A stretch of 64,000 bases of DNA, from contig NZ_BBMC01000002.1 of NCBI RefSeq assembly GCF_000971255.1, positions 62,001-126,000 of the forward strand. Direction: 5' to 3'. The stretch comes from Demequina rhizosphaerae. Lineage in GTDB: Bacteria > Actinomycetota > Actinomycetes > Actinomycetales > Demequinaceae. A program made the translations under genes and the position numbers. Shown here one piece after another: positions 27,147 to 36,185 of this stretch (within the stretch, counting starts at the first letter, position 1; every line of letters starts with the position of its first letter). The notes under the pieces are model-generated. The model was given only the letters and a program-made list of their open reading frames with translations, was not told where the DNA came from and did no database searches.

Positions 27147-27887
27147 TCATGCGTCCGGCGGATCGACCAGCAACGGGCGCGTGAGGGGTGGGAGCAGCCG
27201 CGGATCACGCACAGCGATGCGGGACATGTACTCCAGCACGTCGGCGTGCCGGCCGACGCGGATGGTCGCGAGGATGCGCGGGTCCTCGACCGCCAGCACC
27301 TGCAGGCGAGCCAGCGTGTCCGGATCGCTCACGCCGTGACGCTGCCAGGCGGGGTCCTCGGCCGCCCAGTAGCCGGTGTCCTCCTCCGGCGCGCTCGCGC
27401 GTGGCGCGGGCGCGACGTCGACGTCGTCGTCGATCTGCCTGATGCGCCCCACCGTATCGAGCCTCTCCACGATCTCCCATCCGTCCGGCCAGTCGCGCTG
27501 CAGCAGGTCCCGCGCGAGGTGGGGAGGGACGGCATCGGCCCAGACCTGGACATATCCGTCGGCTGGCCGGTTCACGGCGAATCCCGCGCCGTCCAACTCC
27601 TGCAGGACCGGCCTGACGGTCGCCTCGGTGCCTTCAGGATGGGTCAGCCCGAGCAGCACGCCGGGCATGAGGGCCGAGATCTCCACCACGTGAAGGCTGG
27701 AGTCGGCGCCGAGCTCGCACCGGACCAGGTCGCCCACCACGAGGGGTGTGCCCATGAGGAAGTTCTCGAGGCGGTAGGTGCCGCCGCCCTCGCCCGCGTC
27801 CACCGCCGTCGCCCATGGCCACTCCCCCGCCATGCCCACCTCGGGCTTGTACGCGAGGTGGATCGTGACGTGATCACCGCTTCGCAT
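27147..27887 (-). CDS. DUF4265-domain protein
   Basis: A 246-residue protein. The first 150 residues (VTIHLAYKPE, EWPWATAVDAGEGGGTYRLENFLMGTPLVVGDLVRCE) match DUF4265, a family seen mostly in actinobacteria and sometimes as an immunity-like protein. The C-terminal 90 residues appear to be two short repeats around DPAWQRHGVSDPDTLARLQVLAVEDP and IAVRDPRLLPPLTRPLLVDP. GGAGG precedes the ATG at 27887. Function unknown. Confidence 0.65.
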   Translation of the reverse strand: MRSGDHVTIHLAYKPEVGMAGEWPWATAVDAGEGGGTYRLENFLMGTPLVVGDLVRCELGADSSLHVVEISALMPGVLLGLTHPEGTEATVRPVLQELDGAGFAVNRPADGYVQVWADAVPPHLARDLLQRDWPDGWEIVERLDTVGRIRQIDDDVDVAPAPRASAPEEDTGYWAAEDPAWQRHGVSDPDTLARLQVLAVEDPRILATIRVGRHADVLEYMSRIAVRDPRLLPPLTRPLLVDPPDA

Positions 27888-28187
27888 GTGCACCTCCTCG
27901 AACTCTCGCACCGTAACAACGGCCACCGACACCGAGCCGGTTGTCCACAGGGCTGGGTTCGTTGGACTGATCCCGCAGATCGGCGGCATCTGAGACGGGG
28001 AGCGCGGCGAGCGCACCCCACCGCCACGCTTGCCCCGTGCCAACCTGCCGCCGAGCAGGCACCATAGGCACAGGGGACCTCGGCCGACGGCGGTCGAGGG
28101 CTGCGGCACGTGTGGTGGGAGGCGGCACATGGCGCGGAGTGGGAGCGAGCGCGTGTGTGCGCATGCGACGCGGGCCCGGTGCGCCTC
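27888..28187. other. 300-bp gap before the sensor kinase
   Basis: No gene seen. It contains one TTGTCCACAG (about 27941), which resembles a DnaA box but is single, and GGGACCTCGGCCG at 28074, a weak look-alike of the hydrogenase operator with no -10 box at the matching distance. Confidence 0.4.
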
Positions 28188-29390
28188 ATGACGACGATCG
28201 AGACGCCTGTGGTCCGCAGCGCGCTCGAGCGCATGCAGCGCACCACCTACTTCGCGACCGGCCTGGCAGCCGCGCTGTTCGCGGTGCTCTTCGCGGGCGG
28301 CGCCAACGGGTTCCTCGTCCAGATGGACCAGCTGCGCGCCCCTTTCGGCGCGTTCACCGTGCTCGTGGGCGTCCTGATCCCGGCGAGCCTCGCGGTGCTC
28401 GCCTTCGCGGCGAGCATCCGGGTGCTCCGCTGGATGGTGACGGTCGCCGCTGCCGGCTTCGTGCTCTCGCAGCTGCTGTGGGTGCCGATGATGACCGTCG
28501 ACGTCCTCGACGACGGCGCCGCGCCCTGGCTGCAGGGCTTCGGCGCGCTGCACGCCACCCTGCTCGCGGTCGCGTGGCGCCGGCGCTGGGTGTGGGCGTA
28601 CCCGGTGGCGCAGGGGCCGCTCGTCGCGGTGGTCGAGTACCTCGCGGCCGGAGGCGACCTCGAGCAGTCGCTGCTCGACGGGATGGGCGCCCTGGTGACC
28701 TCGCTCATCCTCACCGGGGCGGGGGCCGCCGTGGTGGCCGCGGCGGCCAAGCAGGACAGGGAGGCGGCGCGCGCCCGCGCCGAGGCGGCGCGCGAGGCGT
28801 CGCAGCGCACCGGCGAGCGCGAGCAGGCGCGGATCAACGCCCTCGTGCACGACGAGATCATGTCCGTCCTGATCGCCGGCGTGCGCTCCCCCACGCCCGC
28901 GGCGGTGCCCGAGCGGGCCCGGCGCGCGCTCGGCTCGATCGACGCGATCCGGCAGGCGCGGTCCGGCGAGACGGAGTACCCGCCCGAGCAGCTGGTCGCG
29001 GCGCTCCGCGCCACGGCCAACGACATCGGCGAGGACATCCTCGTGAGCGCGACCGTCACCACCGCGGAGAAGATCCCCGCCTCCGTGGTGACGGCCCTGG
29101 CGGAGGCGACAGGCGAGGCGCTGCGCAACAGCGTGATCCACGCGGGCGACCCGGGCAAGGCCGTGAAGCGCACGGTGACCGTCGCCGTCGCCGACGGGGA
29201 GGTCCGCGTCACCGTGCGCGACGACGGCCGCGGCTTCGCCCCGCGCTCGGTCTCGTCGCGCCGGCTCGGGCTGCAGGTGAGCATCCGCGGCCGCATGGAG
29301 GCGCTGGCCGGCGGCGGCTCGCGCATCGCCTCGACGCCCGGTCAGGGCACGACGGTCGAGCTGTGGTGGCGCCCGGAGGCGACACGATGA
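28188..29390 (+). CDS. sensor histidine kinase, NarX/LiaS-like
   Basis: A 400-residue membrane sensor. About five hydrophobic spans fill residues 20-190, then a coiled-coil linker, an H-box-like ALVHDEIMSVLIAG (His about 223) and a HATPase_c domain with N-box EALRNSVIHAG, G1 DDGRGFAP and G2 GLQVSIRGRMEAL. This is the HPK7/NarX type that normally pairs with a LuxR-family response regulator; none is adjacent. The next gene overlaps it by 4 bp and is kinase-like but degenerate. Signal unknown. It could speak to the regulator of the hydrogenase operators, but that is speculation. Confidence 0.75.
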   Translation: MTTIETPVVRSALERMQRTTYFATGLAAALFAVLFAGGANGFLVQMDQLRAPFGAFTVLVGVLIPASLAVLAFAASIRVLRWMVTVAAAGFVLSQLLWVPMMTVDVLDDGAAPWLQGFGALHATLLAVAWRRRWVWAYPVAQGPLVAVVEYLAAGGDLEQSLLDGMGALVTSLILTGAGAAVVAAAAKQDREAARARAEAAREASQRTGEREQARINALVHDEIMSVLIAGVRSPTPAAVPERARRALGSIDAIRQARSGETEYPPEQLVAALRATANDIGEDILVSATVTTAEKIPASVVTALAEATGEALRNSVIHAGDPGKAVKRTVTVAVADGEVRVTVRDDGRGFAPRSVSSRRLGLQVSIRGRMEALAGGGSRIASTPGQGTTVELWWRPEATR

Positions 29391-30418
29391 GCGCGGCGGC
29401 TCCGGCGCCGGTGCGCGGCGGCACCGATATCAGCCGGCTCCTCGGGCTGGGGACGCGCGGCGCGCAGCTGATCCTCGCCGTCTACATCGCCTCGAACATC
29501 GCGTTCGTGGCGAGCACCGCCGACGTGCTCGACCACGTGTGGGCGTCGTACGCCGCGGTGGCCCTCGTCACGGCCGGCGGCGTCGTCGTGACGCGCCCGC
29601 ACCCGGATCCCTTCCCGCTCGGCCTGACGTTCGCGGTGCTCGGCATCGTGGTGGCGTCGACCGCGCTGGTGCTCTACGCGCTTCCCGACACCGGCACGCT
29701 CGGCCGGGCCACCTGGTACCTGGGCGCGAACACGTGGCTCCTGTGGTTCCTCATCCTCCGGCGTCGCGCGCGCCTCGCCTGGGCGGGCGGTCTCGTCATG
29801 GTCGCGGAGACGATGGCGTGGGCCGAGCTCTCCGGCCGCGGCGCCCTCGACGGCCTCAACCTCGCGAGCCCGCAGGTCCTCCTGCTCGTCATCGCGACGC
29901 TCTTCGGCGGCGCGCTGCGGCGCTCGACGTGGCGCATCAACGCGCTCGCGCGACGGTCGGTGGACGCGGCGGCGGCCGCGGGCGCGGTCGAGGCGGCGCG
30001 GCGCATCCAGGATCAGCGCGCCGACGAGCTCGCCGAGGTGGTCGTGCCTGCGCTCACGCTCCTCGCCTCGGGGACCCCGCTGGACGATGCGCAGCGCGAG
30101 GAGATCGTGCGCGTCGAGGCGCAGCTGCGCGACTCGGTGCGGGGGCACGGGCTGGCGCTGCCGCCGATCGTCGCGGCGGCGACGCGGGCCAGGTCGCGCG
30201 GGGTCAACGTGACGCTGCTGGACGACCTTGGCGCGCCGCTGTCGTCGGCGGAGAACGCCGCCGTCGTCCGCGCGGTCGAGAAGGCGCTCGACGCGGCCGC
30301 GGACGGCAGCGTGACCGTGCGGCTGCTCCCCTCCGGGCGCGAGGACATGCTGACGATCGTGTCGCTGGGCGGCGACGAGGTCAGGCGGGTGGCGGTGCCC
30401 AGCGGGGCTGGTTCGTAG
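29387..30418 (+). CDS. membrane protein with degenerate kinase-like C-terminus
   Basis: A 343-residue protein with about five hydrophobic spans (residues 25-175), a coiled-coil linker (RRSVDAAAAAGAVEAARRIQDQRADELAE) and a C-terminal domain of about 130 residues that resembles a HATPase in length and strand pattern but lacks His, N-box and G-boxes. It overlaps the preceding kinase (ATGA), has the same architecture and probably forms a complex with it. No catalytic role is expected. Confidence 0.6.
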   Translation: MSAAAPAPVRGGTDISRLLGLGTRGAQLILAVYIASNIAFVASTADVLDHVWASYAAVALVTAGGVVVTRPHPDPFPLGLTFAVLGIVVASTALVLYALPDTGTLGRATWYLGANTWLLWFLILRRRARLAWAGGLVMVAETMAWAELSGRGALDGLNLASPQVLLLVIATLFGGALRRSTWRINALARRSVDAAAAAGAVEAARRIQDQRADELAEVVVPALTLLASGTPLDDAQREEIVRVEAQLRDSVRGHGLALPPIVAAATRARSRGVNVTLLDDLGAPLSSAENAAVVRAVEKALDAAADGSVTVRLLPSGREDMLTIVSLGGDEVRRVAVPSGAGS

Positions 30419-30470
30419 GCGCGAGGCTGCGCGGAGGGGTGCTGTCGGACCGTCGTCCTAGCCTCCGACT

Positions 30471-31445
30471 ATGGCCCACGAGATCCAGCTCATCAGCGAC
30501 GGCATCGGCCTCGCAGTCATCGGCGACCCGGCGGCGGTCGACGCCTTCCTCACCTCCCAGAATCTGCCCTCGCGCGAGCTCGACGGTCGGCAGCTCAGTC
30601 GCTTGGAAGGGCGTACATCGACCAAACCCCAGGCCACCGCGGACGTTGCGGAGACCAGCGGCCGCTGGGTCAAGCTCACCCAGGTGCCGGCGCGGGTGAT
30701 CGACAGGTACGGACTGCGCGCCAACGGCACGTCGGAGGAGCCGACCGGAGCGCTCGCCGGTGTGATGGCCCAGATCGCGCTGAAGCAGGCGATGGACGAG
30801 ATCAACGAGTACCTCGTCGGGACCGGCACCCAGATCGACGACGTCCTTCGGGCGCAGCCCGACACCGCGGTCGCCGGGATGATCCGCGCCCAGGGAGTCA
30901 TCGAGGAGGCGCTGACACACCGCGCGGGCGCCGGCGGCATCCCCAAGGCCACGCTGTCCACGGCGCAGGGCACGTCGCTCGTCATCGCCTACACGCAGGC
31001 ATACGCCCTGCGTCAGCTCCGGGCGCTTGCGGACACGTTCGAGGATGCGGGGACGTCGGACGACCGCGCCGCCGCGGCGGAACAGGCGGCGAGCGAGGCG
31101 CAGGAGTGGCTGGCTGTGATCGCCCGCTCGTTCCGGCTCCAAGACTCGCTCCAGGTGCTCGAGCTCGACAGGGTGCTCGACGCGGCCACCGATGAGCTCG
31201 ACGACCACCTCGAGCACCTCCGGTTCGCGCGCGGCGAGCGGCTGGAGGTGTTGTCGCAGGCCGGCACGCGGCTGGTCGAGCGGATCGACGCGGCCATCGC
31301 CGCGACTCGTGACGAGGACCTGCCCGACTCCGCACCGTCGCGCACGGTCATCGAGTCGAGGGACCTCATCGTCGTCGCCGTGCGCGACTTCGAGGACGGG
31401 CTGGGCATCGAGAGTGGCCGCGAGTCGCTCGACGCGCATCGGTGA
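30471..31445 (+). CDS. hypothetical protein, 324 aa
   Basis: Not recognised. A soluble protein: residues 1-75 look like a small alpha/beta domain (MAHEIQLISDGIGLAVIG, DAFLTSQNLPS), the rest is helical and rich in Ala, Glu and Arg, including KQAMDEINEYLVGTGTQIDDVLR and long predicted coiled segments. Leaderless: TAGCCT at 30459-30464 lies six nucleotides before the ATG. It converges on the hydrogenase beta gene. Confidence 0.6.
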   Translation: MAHEIQLISDGIGLAVIGDPAAVDAFLTSQNLPSRELDGRQLSRLEGRTSTKPQATADVAETSGRWVKLTQVPARVIDRYGLRANGTSEEPTGALAGVMAQIALKQAMDEINEYLVGTGTQIDDVLRAQPDTAVAGMIRAQGVIEEALTHRAGAGGIPKATLSTAQGTSLVIAYTQAYALRQLRALADTFEDAGTSDDRAAAAEQAASEAQEWLAVIARSFRLQDSLQVLELDRVLDAATDELDDHLEHLRFARGERLEVLSQAGTRLVERIDAAIAATRDEDLPDSAPSRTVIESRDLIVVAVRDFEDGLGIESGRESLDAHR

Positions 31446-31499
31446 CGGGATATCGCGCCCGCGGCGCGCACCGAAGGTGACCGGCGCATCGTCCCGCGT

Positions 31500-32648
31500 C
31501 TAGGTGGATGATGCGGCGGTCGCCATCCGGCCGAGCGCCGCGGCCTCCTCGGTGATGTCGATGCCGACGGGGCACCAGGCGATGCAGCGGCCGCAGCCGA
31601 CGCAACCGAGCATCCCGAACTGGTCCTCCCAGCTGGAGAGCTTGTGGGTGATCCATTGGCGGTAGCGGGCCTTGACGTCGCCGCGGAGGGGGCCGCCGTG
31701 GATGTAGCTGAAGTTCTCGGAGAAGCAGGAGTCCCACACGCGGTGGCGCTCGGCATTGTCGCCGGCGAGGTCGCTGGTGTCCTGGATGGTGGTGCAGAAG
31801 CAGGTGGGGCAAACCAAGGTGCAGTTGGTGCAGGCGAGGCAGCGGGAGGCGACGTCGTCCCAGCGGGGACTCTCGGCCGAAGCGCGGAGGACGTCGTGGA
31901 TGGTGTCGGTATTGATGCTTCTGGTCTGGCGTGCGGCGGCTGCGTCGGTGACCGCGATCGCCTCCTGCTGTGCTTCTTGGCCCCCGGGGGTGGTCGCGAT
32001 GGCGTCGGCGACCTCCCTGCCGGCTTCGGTTCCGACCTCGAGGACGAAGCGGTGCTCTGGCTCCATGACCTCGGTGAGGAGGAGGTCGTAGGCGGGCGCT
32101 TGTGCTTCGGGGTTGGTCGCGGCTGGCCGAGGGCCGGTGCCCATGGAGGCGCAGAAGCAGGTGGCGGCGGGCTCACCGCAGGCGACGGCGACGGTGAAGG
32201 TGCCGTCGCGTCGGGCGATGTAGTGGGCGTCGTGGAAGGGCCGGTCGGCGAGGACGGCGTCGTGGATCTGGACCGCGCGGAGGTCACAGCTGCGGACGCC
32301 CAGGAGGGCTATCGGCGCAGCGTCCGGGGTGTCGCGCTCGACGGTGAAGTGACCCTCCTCGCGGCGGCCGCGCCAGACGACCTCCTCGGCCGGGAAGAAC
32401 ACCGGCTTGGTGGACTGGGCCGGGTCGGCGAAGCCGAAGTAGGCATCGTCGTCGCGCTCGGTGAGCCGGTAGGCACCCGGTTCCTGGGTGTCGCCGACGC
32501 CCCGCGGCAGGTCGGCGGCCGCGTGGATGTCGCCGGTGACGATCGCGTCGCCCCGGACGGTCGGCCCGACGACGCGGTAGCCGCGCCGGCGCAACTCTGA
32601 GATCAGGGCGTCGAGGCCCTGCGGCTTGAGGATTCGGATGTCGTCCAT
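31500..32648 (-). CDS. hydB: group 3b hydrogenase, 4Fe-4S dicluster beta subunit
   Basis: A 382-residue electron-transfer protein. Residues 1-265 form the sulfhydrogenase-beta domain ([27 protein letters not shown]) and the C-terminus has two [4Fe-4S] ferredoxin motifs: [12 protein letters not shown] and [12 protein letters not shown]. It passes electrons between the delta and gamma subunits. It is separated from gamma by 5.8 kb of unrelated genes but has the same promoter and operator. In standard group 3b operons the order is beta-gamma-delta-alpha, so the operon here has been broken up. Confidence 0.9.
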   Translation of the reverse strand: MDDIRILKPQGLDALISELRRRGYRVVGPTVRGDAIVTGDIHAAADLPRGVGDTQEPGAYRLTERDDDAYFGFADPAQSTKPVFFPAEEVVWRGRREEGHFTVERDTPDAAPIALLGVRSCDLRAVQIHDAVLADRPFHDAHYIARRDGTFTVAVACGEPAATCFCASMGTGPRPAATNPEAQAPAYDLLLTEVMEPEHRFVLEVGTEAGREVADAIATTPGGQEAQQEAIAVTDAAAARQTRSINTDTIHDVLRASAESPRWDDVASRCLACTNCTLVCPTCFCTTIQDTSDLAGDNAERHRVWDSCFSENFSYIHGGPLRGDVKARYRQWITHKLSSWEDQFGMLGCVGCGRCIAWCPVGIDITEEAAALGRMATAASST

Positions 32649-32664
32649 GACACGCCTCCTCTTG

Positions 32665-32707
32665 CGACAGTAGGCGTGTTCTTCGGCGAGGCTAGGGACC
32701 TAGGTCC
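32665..32707 (-). promoter_or_regulatory. promoter and operator of hydB
   Basis: -10 box TACTGT at 32667-32672 and perfect palindrome GGACCTAGGTCC at 32696-32707, centres 32 bp apart, as in the two other hydrogenase promoters. AGGAGGCGTGTC lies directly before the ATG. Confidence 0.65.
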
Positions 32708-32770
32708 GGGCAGCGCGCGGTGTCGCGATCGTGCGCGGGCGGGAACACGCACCGCTGCTAGCCTCGACTC

Positions 32771-33715
32771 ATGCCCATCGACAACGACGATGTCGACCTC
32801 TTCTTCGCCACCGGTGCGAAGTCGAGCAACAGCGGCGTGAATGCGCGACGAGAACGGGTGATCTACGAGCTCGTCGACGCCAGGCTGCAAGGGCGAGGCA
32901 CGGCAGGCGTGACCGGCGATCGTGCGTCGCTGCTCGAGAGTGCACTCTGGGTCGCCCTGGAATCCCTGCCCGAGAACTTCCCCGACGTTGCAGATGCAAC
33001 CTTGACTCGTATCTCCGCGCGCGGCGGCCTCGCGCACCGCCACGACTTCGAGCTCTATTACGAGTCGAGCGGGCTCACCACCTCGATTCCGCTCGAGTTC
33101 AAGGTGGGTCGCTCGCTCAGCGCGTATCCGCAGTTCCTCCAGGTCCCGGCGCGCCAACGGGGCGTGGTGACCTCCTCAGGGTTTCCGAGCTACGCCGAGT
33201 ACGTCCACCACGAGTTCGGGAGCGAGCTGAGCGACATCGCAGGGGCTCCGCTGCCCAGCCTCGACGAATACTTGCGCGACGTCGGCAAGTTCACGCCCCC
33301 GCCCGGGTCGGCCTTCTTCGTCACGTTGAAGGAGGCTGCGAAGGACCGCGAGCGGGACAGCGCCGACCGGCTCTTCGATGTCTTCCACCGATCTGCAGAC
33401 GGGTACCTCTCACGCGTCGAGGAGAGCCTCGAATCCGCCATCGCTTGGGAGAACCTGGCGGTCGACTTCTCCGCTCAGAGCAGCAAGGCATTCCTCATGT
33501 GGGACACGGACGCGTCGAGCTTTGCGCTCGAGCGCATCGCGCCCGAGACGCTCGAGCTCGCCGGCTCCGGCCGCGCCGAGATTTCACGCCGGACTTTCCT
33601 GCGGACGGGACTCCTGCTCAACACCGCATCCGGAGGTCAGGTGTCGCTCCGCCTGGTGTGGCGCAATCGTGCTGCGGTGCAGAACCCGGCGTGGCAGATC
33701 AAGCGCGTCAGCTGA
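32771..33715 (+). CDS. putative PD-(D/E)XK restriction endonuclease subunit A
   Basis: A 314-residue protein with a nuclease-like core at residues 75-130: RHDFELYYESS, then PLEFKVGRSLSAYPQFLQV, that is Asp, ExK and a Gln-containing helix. The C-terminal part SSKAFLMWDTDASSFALERI and the ending NPAWQIKRVS are shared with the protein encoded convergently at 33786 (AFLLWDANTQTFAWQRL, GPAWQIKLV), so the two are distant paralogs. With the methyltransferase at 34819 they suggest a type II restriction-modification system with two nuclease subunits. Leaderless: TAGCCT at 32759-32764, six nucleotides upstream. Base composition is below the window average. Confidence 0.6.
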   Translation: MPIDNDDVDLFFATGAKSSNSGVNARRERVIYELVDARLQGRGTAGVTGDRASLLESALWVALESLPENFPDVADATLTRISARGGLAHRHDFELYYESSGLTTSIPLEFKVGRSLSAYPQFLQVPARQRGVVTSSGFPSYAEYVHHEFGSELSDIAGAPLPSLDEYLRDVGKFTPPPGSAFFVTLKEAAKDRERDSADRLFDVFHRSADGYLSRVEESLESAIAWENLAVDFSAQSSKAFLMWDTDASSFALERIAPETLELAGSGRAEISRRTFLRTGLLLNTASGGQVSLRLVWRNRAAVQNPAWQIKRVS

Positions 33716-33785
33716 CGGGTGGCGGCAGCACCGACCGGTCCGGGGACGGAGCCCACCGATCGCGGTCACCTCATGGAGAACGCGC

Positions 33786-34766
33786 TCACACCAGCTTGAT
33801 CTGCCAGGCCGGCCCCAGGATGCCGTTGCCGTTCTTCCAGCGCAGCAGCGCGTGAAGCGCGCGCCCGTTGGTCGTCGGGAGGATCAGTGTGTGATTGAGC
33901 GTGCTTCCTCGGGGAGCCGAGGCTGAAGCGCTGCGCGTCAGCACGAGCGGCGACGCCGAGAGCCGCTGCCACGCAAAAGTCTGGGTGTTCGCGTCCCAGA
34001 GCAGGAAGGCCTTCGTCGACTGGTAGGTGAGTCGGGTCTGAAGCGACTCCCAATCGATAGCCGTGTCGGCGCATGCACCCACGTCGTTGAGGTAATCGTG
34101 CGCGCTCGCACGGTAGGCGTTTGTCGCCAAGAGCCTGAACTCGGCGTCAGCCTTGTACAGGCCCTTCAGCTCTGCGAGCACGCTTCCCGGAGCGGCCGAC
34201 GTCTTGTAGACGTTCGCGTCGTAGGCGCCGCGAGCCGGCATGGCCATGCCAGCGGCCTGAACGATCGCGGGCAGCCCCTGAGGATGATTGAAGTGCGCGT
34301 CGGAGTAGGTGCCGAACCCAGGGGCAGTGAATTTCCCCGGGTGCGCGTAGACCTGCAGGAACTGCGGCTGGCTCTGGATGGTGCCGCCGTTCTTCAGCTC
34401 GACGGCCAGCGTGTGGGAAGTCCCGCCGCGGGCGTAGATGAACTCGAAATCGTGGCTGTTGCCTCGTCCCCCGAGCCGGACCACGTTCGTGATGGCGCGG
34501 TTGTTCACCGGCCCCTGCGGCGCGGGGATCTGCAGAAGCGCGTTCTGCAACGCGGTCTCGACGATGCCCCAGGCGTTCGTAAGATGCCCACGCGGCGCAC
34601 GCGGGGCTCCGATGCAGATCTCCTCTGCCAGCTGCAAGACCACCGCCTCACGGTCGTCGTTGGCATTCCCATTCGCGGTACGGGAAGCGGTGGAGAAGAA
34701 GGCATTGATCGCCTGCGGCGCGGGGGGCGCGGAGGCGACCGCGCTGGACGTCGGCGTGATGGACAA
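33786..34766 (-). CDS. putative PD-(D/E)XK restriction endonuclease subunit B
   Basis: A 326-residue paralog of the 32771 product. Core: NSHDFEFIYARGG then LAVELKNGGTIQSQPQFLQVYA (Asp, ExK, Gln). I start it at a TTG (34766) because GAGGGAG lies 6 nt before it and no ATG occurs until much later; the in-frame extension upstream overlaps the methyltransferase and is not protein-like. It follows the methyltransferase by 52 bp on the same strand. Function as nuclease is inferred from motif and context. Confidence 0.6.
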   Translation of the reverse strand: MSITPTSSAVASAPPAPQAINAFFSTASRTANGNANDDREAVVLQLAEEICIGAPRAPRGHLTNAWGIVETALQNALLQIPAPQGPVNNRAITNVVRLGGRGNSHDFEFIYARGGTSHTLAVELKNGGTIQSQPQFLQVYAHPGKFTAPGFGTYSDAHFNHPQGLPAIVQAAGMAMPARGAYDANVYKTSAAPGSVLAELKGLYKADAEFRLLATNAYRASAHDYLNDVGACADTAIDWESLQTRLTYQSTKAFLLWDANTQTFAWQRLSASPLVLTRSASASAPRGSTLNHTLILPTTNGRALHALLRWKNGNGILGPAWQIKLV

Positions 34767-34818
34767 TTGATTCTCCCTCAGTCGGTGTGCTGCACATCCC
34801 TCGTGTGCCGCTCGAACG

Positions 34819-36132
34819 TCAGAACAAGGTCTGGACGTCACCTTCGGCTGCCGGCTCCGACATCCCGCCGGGGCGTTCGATGTCGAGCGGAAGCCAGTGC
34901 GTGAGCTCAGTGGCCGAGAGTTGTGTGTTGCCCGTGAGGTTACGGACCCGCTCTGACATCAACGGAGATCGGAGCGCCGCGAGCACGTCCGAGATCGAGA
35001 CTCGCGGCGTCACACCGGGACGGGATCGGATGACGTTGACGTGGTTCTCGCCGACGAACTTCATGCCTTCGGGTACCAGCGCACAGCGCAGGCTCCCTGC
35101 GCCGACGGAGCCGACGATGCGGTTGACGATGATCGCGGGCCCCTCGATCGGGGTGACTCCCTCAATGTATTGCGGCCGCTTCGGGTGGTCGTCGTTGATC
35201 AGGACGTCCGGCTCGGCACCTATGTTGCTGGCCCACATCAGCGGCACGGTGGATGCCGAGGCCTCTCGCCGCAGGCGCTCGCGATGATTGTTCCAGACCA
35301 CGGTTCCGGTGACGGCCTCGTAACCCAGCGCCCACAGCGAGGACCGGCCCTCATACAGCCCCTCGAAGTGGGCGGCATTGTCCGTGAGGATGACCCGGTG
35401 GCGGGGGCTCCCGGAGAGGGCGCCGAGGTCGGCGGTGAAGCGCGTCGACTTGCCCCCCTTCTTGAGCACGATGAGCTGAACGCTCGTCTGCGCATCCGCG
35501 AACACACGACTCCCGTCGAGCACCTCGAGATGCTCGACCGACGCGTGTTCGCGGATGTATTCGCGAAGGCGCGAGAAGTAGGCGCCGTTGTTCATCGACG
35601 GCGGGACCACATAGGCGACGTGCCCGCCGTCGCGCACCGACTCGAGCGCCACGGCGAAGAACAGCGCGAAGATGTTCGGCCGGCCCGAGATCACCGAGGC
35701 GTACTTGCGCTTGGTGGAGGAATCGATACCACGGATCTCGAAATACGGCGGATTCCCGATCACCACATCGAACGGGGTATCCGGCCGGTTCAACAATCCG
35801 TCCTGTTGGATGAGCGTCGCGTCCGGCACGACCTCGCGCGCAACTGATAGCGCCTGCGGGTCGATATCCCAGCCCTCAAGGTAGAGTCCGCTCGCCCGGC
35901 GCTCAGCGGACAGCAGGAACTCTCCCGTTCCGACACCAGGATCGAGCACCCGGTCGCCGTCGGCCAGCGGCACAGAGTCGAGGAGCCTCTCCCGGACGGA
36001 GCGGGGTGTGAGGTACTGCCCGAGTGCCTTGCGTTCACCGATATCGCGCACCTTCAGGTACTCCTCAGACGCGGGCGAGTACGCCCTCTCGTCCACGAGG
36101 TCTACCGCTCCGATCGCATCTCCGAGTGACAT
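34819..36132 (-). CDS. N6-adenine DNA methyltransferase (Eco57I/type II-like)
   Basis: A 437-residue enzyme. ALGQYLTPRSVRERLLDSV precedes the SAM-binding motif DPGVGTGEFLLSAE (about residue 63), GWDIDPQAL and the catalytic NPPYFEIRGI (about 120). The C-terminal 250 residues form a target-recognition-like region. Start at 36132: TACTCT at 36139-36144 lies exactly six nucleotides upstream (leaderless). An alternative ATG at 36189 overlaps the previous stop but adds an unconserved basic stretch. It would protect host DNA from the two nuclease-like proteins next to it. Confidence 0.8.
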   Translation of the reverse strand: MSLGDAIGAVDLVDERAYSPASEEYLKVRDIGERKALGQYLTPRSVRERLLDSVPLADGDRVLDPGVGTGEFLLSAERRASGLYLEGWDIDPQALSVAREVVPDATLIQQDGLLNRPDTPFDVVIGNPPYFEIRGIDSSTKRKYASVISGRPNIFALFFAVALESVRDGGHVAYVVPPSMNNGAYFSRLREYIREHASVEHLEVLDGSRVFADAQTSVQLIVLKKGGKSTRFTADLGALSGSPRHRVILTDNAAHFEGLYEGRSSLWALGYEAVTGTVVWNNHRERLRREASASTVPLMWASNIGAEPDVLINDDHPKRPQYIEGVTPIEGPAIIVNRIVGSVGAGSLRCALVPEGMKFVGENHVNVIRSRPGVTPRVSISDVLAALRSPLMSERVRNLTGNTQLSATELTHWLPLDIERPGGMSEPAAEGDVQTLF

Positions 36133-36185
36133 TCGCACAGAGTAGCGCAGCGGTCCGACAGGGAGCCGTCGGCCTCGCGGTGTCG

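Noticed and set aside
28074-28086. GGGACCTCGGCCG as a further hydrogenase-type operator before the sensor kinase
   Set aside because: Right arm poorly matched and no TANNNT box 32 bp downstream.
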